Positions 40,601 through 55,262 are shown, numbered from the stretch's first letter. The stretch: DNA of 64,000 nt from Crotophaga sulcirostris (GCA_013397455.1 VYZB01000023.1:4418986-4482985); one strand, 5' to 3'. Notes: generated by a model from the letters alone, not told the origin. Made by a program: numbers and translations.

Positions 40601-43600
40601 GTGCTGGTAAATGGGCTCATGGTGACATATGAGCGTGCATGATGTATTGTTGGGAGGTGAAGAGGAAAGGCTGATATAGGAGAGAAGGAGAGAGGGGGCA
40701 GCGAGAAATATCGTGCAGTGTATGTTCTTGCTATAAAATAATTTATCAGGAAACATTATGAGATTGTACTTTGTGCTATAAGTCAATTGATGAAGGTCCT
40801 CCAGAGAGGTTTGTGGGAAGGGAGTATGTTACTGACCTGTCTCAGTTTAATTATTAATTTGCTAGTGTTCCCATAAGCAAAATAAATGCTTTTGCTGTCA
40901 CGATTGCAACTCCCATTTCCAACAAATGAAATGTGCAAAATAAAATCATAGTATGTATTTATGTATTTATAAATCCAAGTCACGCAGAATTAGGCATCTA
41001 AGGTAATGGTTAGGTTGACTTTTCCCTCCCCCGAGTTCTCCTCTGCAACAGTTGAAAATAGTTATTCCAGAATCTTAAATCTCCACGAGCTCATCGCTTG
41101 TTTGAAAATGAATGCAAGTGTGAGTTTCAGCACGACGTGTGGTATGAGCCCGCTAGTTAACGAGACACTGGAGAAAGTTGTTCATAGGTTCCAGATGGGA
41201 AGTGGGAGCAGCCCTTGCCTGGTCACTGACATTTGTCCATTGAAACCTGAAACCTCTAATAAACTACCAAAAATCAGTCTGATCTAATCAGCCTAACCTC
41301 AAAATAATTTGTAACAACCTAATGATGGAGGATGCCTTTGGCCTGCCTGGCCTTTGATGAAGAAGAGCCATCACGATCAATCATGATTAAGGTGTTGAGC
41401 GGTTTTGTGATATAAAGAAATAGTGGCTAGATCAAAGGGGTGATTAATTGTTACTGTGCAGTTAAAACCATGTTCAGCAAGTTCAGCAATGCTCTGCAGT
41501 ACTGACCAGGAGGCAGATTATACTCTCTGTTTTTTGGTTTGCTTGTTTTCACTCTGGCATGGCAGAGGCAGGTCAGAGGCTGCAGTTGCAGCTGTGGCTC
41601 CTGTCACCAACATGGCAAAGGGACTTCCAGGATCCTGAGCATCCTGAATTCCTTGTTAAACTCTGCCATTAGCAGGATCCACCTGGTTCCACTGAACAGC
41701 AGCACTCCTGGAATGACAAAAATGAGTTTAAAATTATAGGTTTATACCATTTATTTCACATCAGAAGCAGCTGGAGCAGTCTGTTTGGTCCCGTCCCCCT
41801 TCCCCACCCTTTGCTTGTTTCTAATCTTTAAATCAGTATTTAAAAACAATGCAATGAGCCCATCAGCTCTGCTTCTCTCCTGGTTTGCCTTTCCACTTGC
41901 CTTGTCCTTGTCTTTGGTGATGACCTATCAATCACTTGTTACCTCCTTCTATTTTCAAGTAGCTTCCTGGAGTAATTTGTCTGCTTACCCTTTTCTTTTT
42001 CCACATATTGTGCAGGGTTCAAAATACTCTGCCCTTCCTTTAGAGGGTTTGTTCCCTGTGTGCATTTCTCTTGGCTTCTCTTGTGACTGCAAGGGCCCCT
42101 CCTCTGAGGAGCTGAGCACATCCTATAACGTGCTGTATATTTCCCTTCTCCTTATATGTCTTTCCCCTGCCATCCCCTCAACGGTTTCAAAGAGATTAAT
42201 GGGAGTAGAGAATGTGTAACAACACGGGCTGGGCCAGGTACCCATTTGTAATCATTACACCACATTATCACGGCACATACACAAACATGTGCATGCACAA
42301 CTGACAGATCCACAGCTGGGGTAAAACTGTCATGCTACACACCTGAGCTGTCGGAGAAGCTCTGGTATGAAGACCTCTGCAAAATCTCCAAGAAATATTT
42401 TTTTTCACATGTCTATCTAGTTACAGTATTTTGGAAGGTTTAATTCCTTTGTGTAGCCACTGCTTTGGCTTTTGTTTTTGCTGGGTCAGTAAAAGAATGT
42501 AAAAATACTTTTTGCGCCACATATGCTGTGAGTCTTTTGTTATAGTTGTACGAGATACATTTGTTTTATATTATTTGGTGTCTCAACAGTGCCTCTAAAT
42601 CTGCTTTATTTTGCTTCCTAAACTGTAACATTATCATTGCAGAGCCTATGTTGAGAACATTCCATACTAAACATTTTGGGCACTGCTTATTAAATGTGAT
42701 AACAGTGATAAAACTAGAAGAAAAGAGGTGGAAATGTTTATTATGAACAATGTTTATAGAATTAGCAGCACAAACACATCCTTTTCTTAATTAACCTGTC
42801 AGCTGACTGGCCCTATGATTCTGCTTAATGAAATAGGAGGCAGCTGAATGATGGAGCTGTTCAGTGTTGGGCCAGCATGTAGTTTGTAGGGACAGTAGTG
42901 GCCTCCAGCGTCTAGATTAGTGTTCATCAGCACTAGGAGAGAGACAAAAGATTTTGCTAGCAGGTGTTAGCAAAGCATTAAAAGGTTCAGAGAAACCTTT
43001 GGGCATGAGCCACAGCCTAGAGAAGGAAATGGAGAGATTTTTGAAAGGTGTTTATACTTACATAGAAATATGTGTAATTTCAGGTCACCTTTGCCTTTCT
43101 CACCCTCTCACAAAGTGAACTCAGCCTGTGACTCCCTTGTGGTTTGCACATTGCTAGTTTTAAAAAATTATTTCCACATCATTGCTTTGTAATGTTTTAT
43201 TGGGAATTTGCTCACTCTTATATGCTGCATCTCCCAAAACATCTTTTCTCTGTCTCTGACCTCAACCTGTTCCTAGGTGGTCTATGTAGCCTTTGCATCT
43301 TTTTCAAGCCTTTTGCTTGTCTCATTATATTACAACCCCAGCCTTGAAACAAAAGCATGATCAGCCATTTAAATAGTCTGCATCTGCTAGCTGGTATTAG
43401 TCTGTGCAGCTACCTTGTTTCATAACATGCTCAAAGTGCTCCAAGGTAGAGATAATTTTGCACAGTGCATGTTTTTTTTTTCTTTGCAGAGTGAGAACAG
43501 TATGTTAAACAGAAAAAGTGACGTGGGCAAGGCATAGCCTTGGGGAGTTAAAAAATGATACGACGCTATTATACCTGATCTTTGACCCACCTGCATTTGT

Positions 43601-46189
43601 GCTGTGCAAGCAGGCTTTCAGACTGTGCTGATGGGGCTTTGTTTTTATTCATGATTGCAGCTGCAGTATTTTCACTGTGTTTGTGGGGAAATTATTTGCT
43701 TTCGTCATTCCTGTTGCTTTCTGTGTGATGGGCATCTCCACATATCCTTTCAATATTTATTTAGTTGTCCAAGTAGTTAAATGTGAAGTTTTTTTAAGTC
43801 GCCCTTCATTAGGGGTTGTGACTCATTTCTTGCATTGGGTCTAGTGAGGCTGACAGACTATTTTTGACTCCAAAAGCCTTGGAGAAGGTCCCAGAGATTT
43901 CTCTTCTCTTTTTTTTACTCCTTCCCCTGACAAGTGTGCATATTTCAAAATGCTGCTGCTGGACTAATTGTGCCCTAATTGAGAAAAATCCTGGAGCGAC
44001 TCCACTGAAGTCAGACATGACATCAGCAGCATTGCTCAGGAACCAACTGTTTGGTCCATTGTTCCTGTCCACAGCACACTTCCCTCGTCCCAAATCGGGG
44101 CAGTAACTACGTCAAATGCATAACATCTTTCAATAGGAGGTGCAACCTCAGCACTTTAGGCACAGCATGGGGATTTGGATGTGGTCGGTGTTTGCACTGG
44201 CAGACTTTTTGTCATTTTCAGTAATTCTGTTGTCTAACCAGTGTGTTCGGTGTAAGATCTCAGCATTAGATAAAGCATTATTCTTTGCTGGCAAGCAGAT
44301 TACTTGTCATAACTTGTTCAGGGTGCACTGCTGGTGCATAATATACCAATCCATCATTGCTTAAATTTACAAGGATAAATGCTATCTCTGAAGCTAGGCT
44401 GATATATAGCATCTCAAAAGTACATTCACCTGGGATATATATCAGGGTGATATTGAATTAATCTTTGTTACGTTTAGATAACTTCATCCCAGTGAGTTTC
44501 TTGGTATGACAATGATGTAGCTGGATACTAAGTCCAGTTTCATCAAGTGATGACAGCTTCACTTTCCAGACAATTCCTACCACACTTGATTTATGCAGTG
44601 TGTTCCTTTATGCTGAAGGCAACAGGGATTTCTTTCTGGGCTCTCTGGGAGTGAGATCAGACCATTTTGTTTGAAAGAAGTTGTTGTCTCTTCTCTTTGA
44701 TGGCATCTGTTTCTAGAGCATGACAGGGAGTTTTCTGTGTTTCACCATCTCTGAGCTGTGCATCTTAATGTCTGCTTCTGGCCATTTATCCTTGGTCTCG
44801 TTATTGCTTTCTATGTATCTCATTGAGCTGATGGGGCATGGGTTTTGTGCAGTGCTTTTTCACTCATGCACACTGAAGATTCACCATGCAGCCAGGGTGA
44901 GCTTGCATCTGGGATCAGCAATTCAAGGGTTACAAGGACTGCTTGTTCACTGACATTCCCTGTTTATACCGTGTTCATCAGAAATGTGTGTATGATTTGC
45001 ACCAGTGACAATACAGCAAAATCTGCTTTTAAAGGTGTTCTAAGTTTGCACACAATCTCTGCCTCTGGTTTGCAGAGAACTGCAAGAGTCTGCAAGGAAG
45101 CCTATTACCTCTCAAGTATCTGAGCATGTCTTGCTGGCCTTCTTCCTCATTACCCTTCTTCTTCAACAGCCACCATGTGCATGCTGGGCAGTTTGTCCCT
45201 GACCATTACGGTATCTGTTATTTAGGGCAGGAATGTTTTGTTTTGAAGCATGCTTTCCTCCTGGTGTGCCTGTGCATGGAGTAGGACTGCTGTGTCCTAA
45301 TCACTTACCAGTCTCAGCTCCTTCTTGCTCTGATTTTCTTAGTCCTGTACTCTTCTGGGGCTGTCTCTGCGCAGTATCCTTGGAGTTTAAGCCGCATATT
45401 TTTTACTTTGTGCTTTCTTTTAATATATTACTTTCTTTTAATAAACTGTGATTTGGAGAGGGTGGGTGGGCACATACAAAATATGAAGGTCTGATTTTTG
45501 ATCTGAGTTCTGATGCTGTGTTCATCGTTTATCAGGTGGTATATGTCTTTCTGATGCTTGTGGCTATAAAGCATTGATATATCATGAGCATAATTTTGAA
45601 TGTAGCTGTCTTAAAAGGATTTAGAGAACCTGGTTGATTATTGCCCTTTCATAGTATACGAAGTAGGTTTGGTGTCCATAACTTATTTCTTTTATTACAG
45701 ACAGCTCTCACGGTGGTAGGACTGAAACTTATGGACACCTCTGGGTTACGTTTTCCATAATAATCATTTATTCATTGAAAAATAGAATTTACTACATTTT
45801 GGAAGGGGCAGAAATGGTTTACAAGTTCTTTTTAAGAAAGTAGTAGTTTATTCAATTAAAAAATGAGTTCATTTTGACATTTTCTGAATGATATGCAATG
45901 GGGATAACCAAAAGTCCAGGACTAAACATAAAAATCTAAAGGTCCAAGTATAAACACAAAAAAGGAAGGCAGTCAGGAGATCTCAGGTCAGGAAAAGATT
46001 TTGTACTGCAGAAGGTGCTAAGATCCCTCTCTGGGATGTATTGAAGATGCATCTGTAGATAAGCATGACAATCCAAACAGAGCATTTTCTATTGGCTTGG
46101 CTAAAAAGAAAAGCATAAAATGAAACATTCTTTTCTTTCCGAAGCAAGAAAAATACTGTTTCTGTTCAGCGGCATTAGGATCCTTCTGC

Positions 46190-46620
46190 CCAGCCACTGG
46201 AGCCCAGCCCAGTGCCTTGGGGCGAAAGGGTCTCAGGGTCTCTGCCTGGGATGAGGGCCATGGCTGCTGCTTCTTTCCTAGTTGCAGGTTCAACCAGAGC
46301 CTAATACCACCAGCTCATTCAGTTTATGCCCCAACAGGTCTGGGGATGATACAGATGCTCCCCTTCTAGCAGCCAACATCCACACAGGAGCTGTCATCCA
46401 GAGTCCCACTCCAGCCACTGGTGCCCCACTCATCCTAGTGCCCCCAGTAGCTGTTCTATTGCAACCTACACCACTGCTTCCCCAGTGGCTGGGGGCAGAG
46501 AACTCCCCTCACTTCAGTAGCTGGCACCACGCACTCAGGGGTGCCTCCGCTTCTGGTTTGATTCCAGCAGCTGGCCCCCAGTGCACTCACCTGGGTTCCT
46601 CCAAAAGCTGGCACCTGTTC
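46190..46620. repeat. Degenerate, irregularly spaced repeat in a GC-rich block
   Basis: The motif cagt(a/g)gctgg or its variants recurs at about 46412, 46445, 46482, 46515, 46565 and 46604, with spacing of 33 to 50 bp. A related ccagccactgg lies near 46193. Between motifs the sequence is rich in CCCC and GTGCC-type runs. The block is distinctly GC-richer than its surroundings, so open frames run long on both strands without resembling any protein I know. I read it as a decayed minisatellite or part of an unclassified repeat. Confidence 0.45.
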
Positions 46621-49600
46621 CTTGCAGCATGCACACATATGAGATAGAGAGTGAGATTACGCAGAGAGTCAGGAAGACCGTTAATAAGAAGGTAGGACAG
46701 ATGGCGGTGGTAAGGCACAGGGCTCAGCAAGATAACCATATTGACCTGTCCGGTTTTACACGTCGCCAGCCTCTTTTATGCCCTTTTCTGTCTGTCCCTC
46801 TGTTCTTCCCCATTCCTCTTCCCCTGTACATCTTCTCATCCATTCCTGTAGTTGTACCCCTTATCCCTCTTAGGCTGGTGGACTTTGCCTGGTTTTCAGT
46901 TGCAAAGCCCAGGTTGGTCCTCCTGCAAGTGGCATTTGAAGCTTCCTGATAGCCCACCAGTGAGATTTAAGACTTCCTTGATCAGATAACCTTGCTCAAA
47001 TAAACGTTCTCATACTCCTTCATACCTTCATCAATTAGTGTGATTGACCAGGTCTGGTTCTCTTCGCTGCCTCCCTTATAATTTGTCAGTCAGTTTTGTG
47101 TCCCTGCATTTTCTTGTTAATTGATTTCTCCTTTTCTTACTACTGTTTTTTTTTTTTTAAATATGTATTTATTGAAGAGGTCCTTGACCAGATAGCCTTA
47201 AAGAAGCAGACAGTTTCCTTTTGCGCACCCTTTCATTTCCTAGTTTTCCCATCTAGGAAATAAAAAGCAATTTTAAAAAGAAACAAAGGTCTGTATTATC
47301 TTTTCGTTATATGAACTTTAAAGAAAAAAATGCTTTTTAAAAATTGATTGTTGAAGTAATTCATGAAGGAGTAGATAAGAACCAGACAGATGTATGTTAA
47401 GGGAGAGAAGAGCACAGGGAGGGTAGAAAGATTTGTGCAACTGTTCCAGCAACACCAGAAAAAAAAGATGTAGCAGCTGAAAATAGTAGACTGGGATAGA
47501 AAGAGGAAATAATATTTTATACTGGCTAAGAGTCTAGGCAGGCAGAAACTTCCTAAAGGCTAACACAAGGGGAAAGAATGTTAGGGGAAGTGTGCATCGG
47601 AAATAAGTGGTTCTACAAAGAATGAAAATCCCTTTTTGTACCTCTAAACACAAAGTTCATGATTAATTGTTTCTTTTGTATTTGTCACTCAAGCTAACCT
47701 CCATGATTCTAATTTTTTCTCTGCCTTGATGAATCTATTCAGATTTACTACCAATTGCAGGTGGCATTCATATGTGCTTAATCCTGTCTTTCAGATAATA
47801 TCTCATGTCTTCATACGTTACATTATTTCACTGCTTTATCACAGTAGGAAATTGAAAAATCCTTTGAGGAAAGAATCCTGCAATCTCTGGCACATGGAGA
47901 GTAATTTAAAAATGTTGGCAATCTTGTTTTTATCCTCTTCTGGTACTCTACAAGAAGTATAATAGATTTCAGCTGAGCTCAGATCCATTGCCCAGAAACA
48001 GCCAAATGTGAGGTGGGCGCAGCTCTTACTAAGAAACTGAGCTGATGATGTGTCAGACAGAAGGAAAGTCAGCTTATTCCCTGTCTGTCTTGGCTTCTTA
48101 AAACTAACAGGAAGAAAAAGCAGTAAAAAGTTACTGGAGCTTTTTTCTTAAAGAGGGTAGTTGTACTTACAAAAAAAAAATAGTGAATTATGATTTCTGT
48201 ACATACATTTTTGGGTAAAACTTTTATTTTTACATCAATAACTCTTCTGGGGATTTTTGTCTTTACATTTTATATGAACAAATGCTCTTGTTTGTAAGAA
48301 TCAAGGAATAGATTCCTTCCCACGTGAATCTCCCCAGCTAAATGAGATGCATTCAAACTTAAAAGATGCAGTTCCTGTATCAGTGTCGCAAACCTCTTTC
48401 ATACTAAATTTGGTCACTTCTTTTTTTGGTCACTGTCTTTTTGGGGAAGTTTGTTTTAATGAGTTTTTCACTGCAGTTTTCTGCTATCTGCTCTGGAATG
48501 TATCACAGGCAAGAACAACTACAGAATGAGTTATGTGAGAGATGTGTCACCCTCATAGTTAATTTCTGCATCCTGCCTCCTGCATCCTCCTCTCTTTTTT
48601 TCCAGTGATGTTTTTTAATTTCTGATTTGTAAGAGTAAATAGCAAAGCACAGTGATTTTTTTTTAAGACACACGGAGCATTTTGGTAGGTTAAAGCTGAT
48701 TGAATCAAAGAATAGTAGGCTGTTCTTAGCATAAGTAGGCTGCATTTAATATAGCTTGGCAAAAGTAGAAATTATTTCGTGACAAGAATGTTATTGGCTA
48801 AAACGCAACTAGAGGTCTGTTTTCTGAAAAATAAGATAATACTAATAGGTGTCACTGCTTCTGCTTCTGTAGCACACTTCAAAAGCAGGGATTGTTAGCC
48901 AGGAGATAACTTTATACTGTGGATCCACCTTGGGTACAGGAGGACCCATCCAGCGAGTGGTAGGGGTCCATTAGAGGTACCCTGCAAGGGTAAGATATGC
49001 CACGGCTTCTGAGCAAGTAGGCTGTATTATCAAGGAAGCCATTAAATTTAGATATAAAAGGAAAAAAAAATGTAACCTAACTGCTTGCTTATCAGGTACT
49101 AACCATAAAACGTGGGGCATGTTTGATAAAACCAGTATATAAGCTGACCAAAATGGTGCTGTTGCAGAGCTGCATCTTGTGGGACTCTGCCCTCTGCAGA
49201 CTCCCCGCCGGTGAACAAAGATATTTTGGCTTACAGTCCGTTTGTGGGTCAGTTCCTTTGAATCATGATCTGCTGGAATTTTTCAGCTCAGTTTCATCGT
49301 TTTTCCACAATAGCTAGTTTGTTGGAACAGGAAACGGAAACCTGCCAAAAGCTGTCATTGCGCTGAGAGAGAACCAAATGTTACTTCTGAAAGATAAAGC
49401 AGGATGGAGAAAATCAAGCTGTCAGTATGTATGGTGGAATTTAACAGGACAGAGAATAATGAGGTTCTCATGGAAGAAAAACTGCTCCAGAATAAATCAA
49501 AAGTAGAATTTGAATGTATGCATTTTATTTTAGTAGCAATCAAAAAATAATAGTGGTTTGAAATGATTCTCAGAATAGAGGGACGTGAAAAAATAGATTG

Positions 49601-52600
49601 AACAGTTTTTATTTACCTCTGTAGCCAATTACTGACATGTGGGTCACAGGGAGAAATCTCCTAGTAGACTAGCTGAAAAACCCTTAGCAAAATTTTCTCT
49701 TCAGCTTTAATTGATTTCTTAGCTCATGTGTACTTCACTAATGACAGTCACTAATCTTCCAACAAACATGCAAATAGCAGTGCAGATGCTTAAAAGTTTT
49801 ATGCCACTAAGTTGTGAGGATTTGTGGAAGGAAAATGAGAAAGTATCTTCTTCCATTATGGTTGTAATAAGCTATTCTTATGTATTAGATTTCTTGGCAA
49901 GTTATGATTTAGCTGTGAATGCTCAAGGCTAATGTTAGAAATCTCTTTACATTTCTCTAATATAGATTATTTTTTTAAAGTTATTTAGGAGCTTTATTTA
50001 AAATATTGTAGCATTTTAGAAGTTTAAAACTGGCAACATAACTTTAAACTGTGAGTCTGTGAATTTGAATATTGTGATCCTAGAATTTTATTCTTTATCG
50101 TCATTAGTTTTCAAACATGACAAAGATATATATTTTTTTTAAATGAAGTTTTTGCGTGGAGGATATAGGTGGCTAATCTATCACATTTATATCAGAAAAT
50201 ATATCATGCTGTGAACTTTCAGAATGTTGTCGTGGAAGAAAGTTGAGGGATTTTTTTGTGATTGAGCACAGCAGATCAGAAGGTGTTTGAATCTTGCAGA
50301 AACTTTCCCAAAGGAAATGAAATTTGGGAAGATGAGAAGCAGTTTATTTTAAGGAGGAAATTGTACGTATATGGAAGTTGAAAGCATGTGAAAGCATACA
50401 GCAACATACTCATAATAATTGTAAAAATAAAGTAAAAAACTGTTGACTGTGCACAGATTGTGCTGTAAAAGGTAATTTTACAATACTCTGTCCCTTCCTG
50501 CTAGAGTGGGGAATACATTATTGTAATCCTTCAAAGGGAAGCACTTGCTTATTGTCCTTCCTAGGGTCCTTCCTTCCTGAGAAAGCAGTTTGGTACAGCT
50601 CGAGCAAGACTGCTGCCCTTCCCCAGCCTTTGGTAGCCTTGCCCTGTTTGTTGGTTATTTTTTTTTTCCTGCAGGCAATATCTGGAGCATGAAGTTTACT
50701 CCGAGTTTCAGATGTGAACCTTGCAGGAAAGCTCAGCATTTCCCTTGGTGGCTCAGCTCAGTAAGCCCACATGTATGCTCTACCCTGGCATGATCACGAA
50801 CCTTTTATCAGTGTGGGGACATGCAGCAGCAGAGTGTGCAGGGCTTTGCTTTGAATTCCGCTGTAAGAACCCCAGACTGGACATCACTAAGACCCTCATT
50901 GGTTTTATTTGCCTAGTAAAAACCACATAGCCTAAAGAAAGGTCAGCTGGCTGCCTCCCTGTGCTACCCTAGGCTCCCAGTTGTAGTCCCAGAGACAGCT
51001 TGTGACAAAGGCGGCTTATTCCTCATCTCTCTTGCACTGCACTGGTGTGCTTCCCTTACCTGATGTGCAGTAAATGTGCTGGTAAACAGGGCAAGGGACC
51101 AATCCATGGCTCCAATGCCGAGCAGCACAGGCTGGCTTATGAGGACATTGATTTGAGTCCCTGTAGCATATTTGTCTCAGAGAGAACTAGCTGGAGCACC
51201 TGAAGCAGAGCCAAAGGATGAGTTAACACCATTACGCTATGTGGGTAATCAAGATCCAGCACTTCTACTGACTTTGAGGTCCTTTTTAATTTGTCAGGGA
51301 CAATAAATTTCTCAGCACTATGTCCCCAGCAGTTATAAGGTATGACTGTACAAAGTTGTCATCCTGAAAATGGATAATTGCACAAGTTCTTGGTGTTCCC
51401 TCGGGCAGGAGAATTTTTAGAACAAGTCTTAGAGAGTGAAGATGGTATGGCTTCACTCAGTTGTCTGTACATTTGACTTTGTATGCTTCAATTTATGCAT
51501 GTCTGAACCATGTAGTCCTACAAACTGATCACTGAGTTTGCAGCCATGTTGGGTTGGGTTTCAGAGCTGGAACTTGACTGTCCTGAACGGGAAAGGAGAA
51601 ATATTTTAAAGAAAGTGTTGGGGTAAAACTGATCTCTGCATTTGGACCAAGCAAGTTTTTTCTCCATGTTTCTAGTGTGAATTGTGGGTGTACTCACAGA
51701 TTTTGCAGCATTAGCCACAGATAGCTTTTTAATATCACCTGTGAGCTTTTTTTGTAGCAAATATCATCATAGTTTAGAGGCAAGAGGACACTGGTGGTAT
51801 AGTTGATGTCTTCTGACCATCCCCCTCCTTTTTTTTTTCACAATGCATGACAGTTGTAGCATTTTGATTCTTGGTCACAGTTTTTTTTGTTAGTTGCAGA
51901 ACATAGGACATTATGAAGCGTTTTAGGGCTGCTGCTGCTGGAAGCTCCTAAAGAGCCTTCTAAAGTCAGCAGCTCTTACAATGTTGACACTGCAGGATTT
52001 CCAGCAAGTTCTTTGCTCTACTTCTTCTCCGTTCCTCCTTGGGTTCCCTTTTGGCATCTCAGCTCTGCCAGAATGTCTGCAGTGTATCCCTGCCATGGCA
52101 GAAACCGTAAACCCAGGTGATGCCTCTAGTCCTTTGTTCCTGTGCCTTTGTTCCCCTGTTTGTTGGGGAAATTTGTACATGTTGCTACATACAAGTGAGT
52201 TGTTCACGAACAATTGAAGTTAGATTGTGCTGAAAAAAGATACCACTGCTGGACTGTGGTTGGTATAATGTGGCTGAACTAGGTCATGCATCTGCCCTGT
52301 GTGTAGTTAGTACTCTAGCACTTGGGACTGCAGAGAATGGTTTTGTGAAAAATAAACCAGAGAACTAGCTGGCGTGGTTCGACTGAATGATTTTTGCCAA
52401 CTAGCTTTCTGAAAGGAAATTCATTAGGCACACTGGTATGCCCTCCTGCAAATTGTTTATGATTTTGACTCTCATGTTCCTAGGTCAATTAAGCTGTAAA
52501 TGGAATGGAGTACGGCTGCTGGAACATAACACTTGGGACTCTTCTGCCAGAGCATTGGTGCAATGTGCTGTCATAGGTTTTTTCTCAATTCATGCTCCAA

Positions 52601-55225
52601 CACAGTTGCTGCCATCTCTCATTTCTCCCGGTACATTAAACATCCAGGGTTCAGGAATGCAAATGATTATGCTGAATGAATCATCTCCATAGCCTTGCGC
52701 ATCCAGATAATATCATTGTCTTTAGTTATATGTTCGCAGTGTGCTTCTTGAATAATGCAGTGTATTGGTGGTTTCTGAAACTTTAAATATCTGGCATATG
52801 ATATAATAAAGACTGACCTATGTACTCCTTTAATGAAAGTTAATGTAAATCCATTGATATCAGGGGCATCGTGATAATTTAAAGCACCAAGACAGGACCT
52901 TAATGATCATATTTCTACTCCATTTCAAGATATATTCAAAATATTCCTCTATTTTAAAATGCAACATTCCCCGGGTTGTGCTTTTTAACATAAAAAAGGG
53001 GGGAGAGGTGGTATAAATGGTCTAATTTTTGTAACAAGCAGGGCCAGTCTGAAAAGGACTTGATATTATAAATGAAGTGCTAGATTTGTTGGAGCATGTC
53101 AGTTTCCTGTCTCCAGCTTGGTAAAGCAAAGGAGCACTGTGCACTGTGGCTTATTAGACTAGCAGATTAGTGAAGGAAAATTCTGGCCTTGAGACAAATT
53201 CAGATAAAAAATATGTTGCTTGTTAAGAAGTATATTTGTTTCCCAAATCATTATTTGGATAAAACCTCTGGATAAAAACCTCACCAATAGGTTCTGAATG
53301 TTGCACGTCACGGTACAAACTATTCTGGCCCTTGCCTGTAAAACAAAAGGCTGAATTTCACCACTGTTACTGATTAGCTGCTTCAGGAAATTGTGTACTG
53401 AGCTGCTAGGGCCGTAAAGGTCTATCAGCCAAAGCAACTGATCACTGAATGATCCTCTCAGCATTTGGAAGCCTTCTGGGAGTGTAATTCCTTCCTCAAG
53501 GGGGAGTTTGTGGCCATGGCTGTTGTTTGTCCTGTGTGTTTCATGGCCAAACTCAGGTTCTTTGGAGCCGCTGACAGCCTTGACTTTTACAGCTACTTTC
53601 AAACCTACAATTTGGTCATATCTGAAAAATACCTTGGTTTTATCAAATGGATGCCCTTAAGGTATTCTGTTTTCCTGTTTGTGAGTTGTGCTATAAACCC
53701 CAGACCATACATTCCTACTCACTCCAAAATACACTTTTGTCTGATTGTCAGGTCCAAATGTAAAGTTTTTTCAGGTAACGTGTTACTGCTGCTTCAGGGA
53801 GACGAGCCACTAATGGTAGCTTTTGCTCCTGTTTGATTATTCAGTAATACTTTAAAATAATGGCTTAATCTGTGTTCACATCCTTGGTTTTTATTGTAAT
53901 CGCATAAAGCATGTGGGAATTATTTAGTATTAATGTGATTGTCAGAAGTCCTTTGGTAGAATTTCTAGTGTAATTCAGTGTTACACTGAACATTAAAGAA
54001 AAGGGACTTATTTTTTCGTGCTACTTGAATCTGAAAGAAATCTTGATTCCGTAGGAGATGGCAACTTGCTTTCCTTAGTCATTTGAATATGAGCACTTGT
54101 AAAAGCTGATATTCTTTGTGTTTTAGAGACAAAATGTGACTCTAGGGAGTACAAACCCAGGAGTTTATAGTTTCACATATAGCACTTGTTGAGAAGGTGC
54201 TTATCATCTCCTCCACAACCCATGTGATGTGAGTGGGTCACCTCAGTCTTACTCCTGCTACAGTAATGTTTTGCTGCCTTCATGAAGGTAGTTGGTGCAA
54301 AGACCTGGGTCAAATAAATTAAGAAATTAAGCTAGGACTGGATATATTTTTTTTTTGCTGTCTAAAACTTCCAGATAGTCTAGATTAAGTTGGCCCCAAT
54401 CAATTTATGAAACCAGACAGAGTAGTTTCAGCTAAACAACATAGCTCTCTGTTCAGAAAACTAGGCACGGCAGGTACCATGTTTTATGAGAGATGAGTAG
54501 TCCCCTCAGTCACTGAAGTTTTGATAGGGCCAAGTTCAGTTCCCTTTTTTGTGTGAGGGGACTTAAACCTCCAACTCTTGTCTAATAGGAGGCAGTTCTA
54601 ACCGTCAGTGAAGGTGCATGCTGGGCTGATGCTATCAATGGCATCTGCTGATACTGTTCCAGTTTGGATGACTAAACAAAGTGGGCCTGAAGGCTGGGTG
54701 ATTCCACCACCAGTTTATACAGTCACTCTCATCTTGCTCTCTGTTTTAATCAGTATTGTATGTGCAGTAAAAATAGCTTTAACAAGAGGGCTTGGAAGAC
54801 TGTTCTTCACCTATTGCTGATATCTGAGATTGCATTGCCCTGGTAAATATCCTGCCAATGTTGTCTTCTGGAGTCAAACTCCATCCAGTTCTGACAATTT
54901 GTTATAATTGACTGTTGCCTGAGATACAGAGCAAAAGAGAAAAAGGTTTTCTTGCCTGGTGTTTCAGAATGTGAGAAGGTGGAACCACATCTGAGTTATG
55001 ATGTGTAATATAAAGCAAGAGGCATAGCACCTCTGGATGTGTGACAGGGGAAGAACACCAACTACTATTACAAAGCTGCTCCTACATGATTTAGTATCAA
55101 TGCCACTCACCCTTCCCTGGCATTTGGAAACTAAGAGAAACAGGGAATTGAATATTTTGCTCCACTTTCCTCGGCCATGCATAGAGGGCTGTAAAGTACT
55201 GCCTTTCAAAAGTATTATTTTGTCC

Positions 55226-55262
55226 TAGTAAATAACATTGTCCATAGTAAATAACATTCATC
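55226..55262 (+). repeat. 19-bp direct repeat, two copies
   Basis: The sequence tagtaaataacatt occurs at 55226 and again at 55245, so the period is 19 bp. Sequence beyond the second copy diverges after a few bases. It is a small local duplication. Confidence 0.8.

Noticed and set aside
41785..42219. A 144-codon plus-strand frame with hydrophobic stretches
   Set aside because: The sequence is pyrimidine-rich, which gives Leu, Phe and Ser codons. No known domain or splice context supports it.
46282..46949. Open frames of 121 and 122 codons as possible genes
   Set aside because: They are explained by low stop-codon frequency in the GC-rich repeat-structured block. They have overlapping frames on the other strand and no domain.
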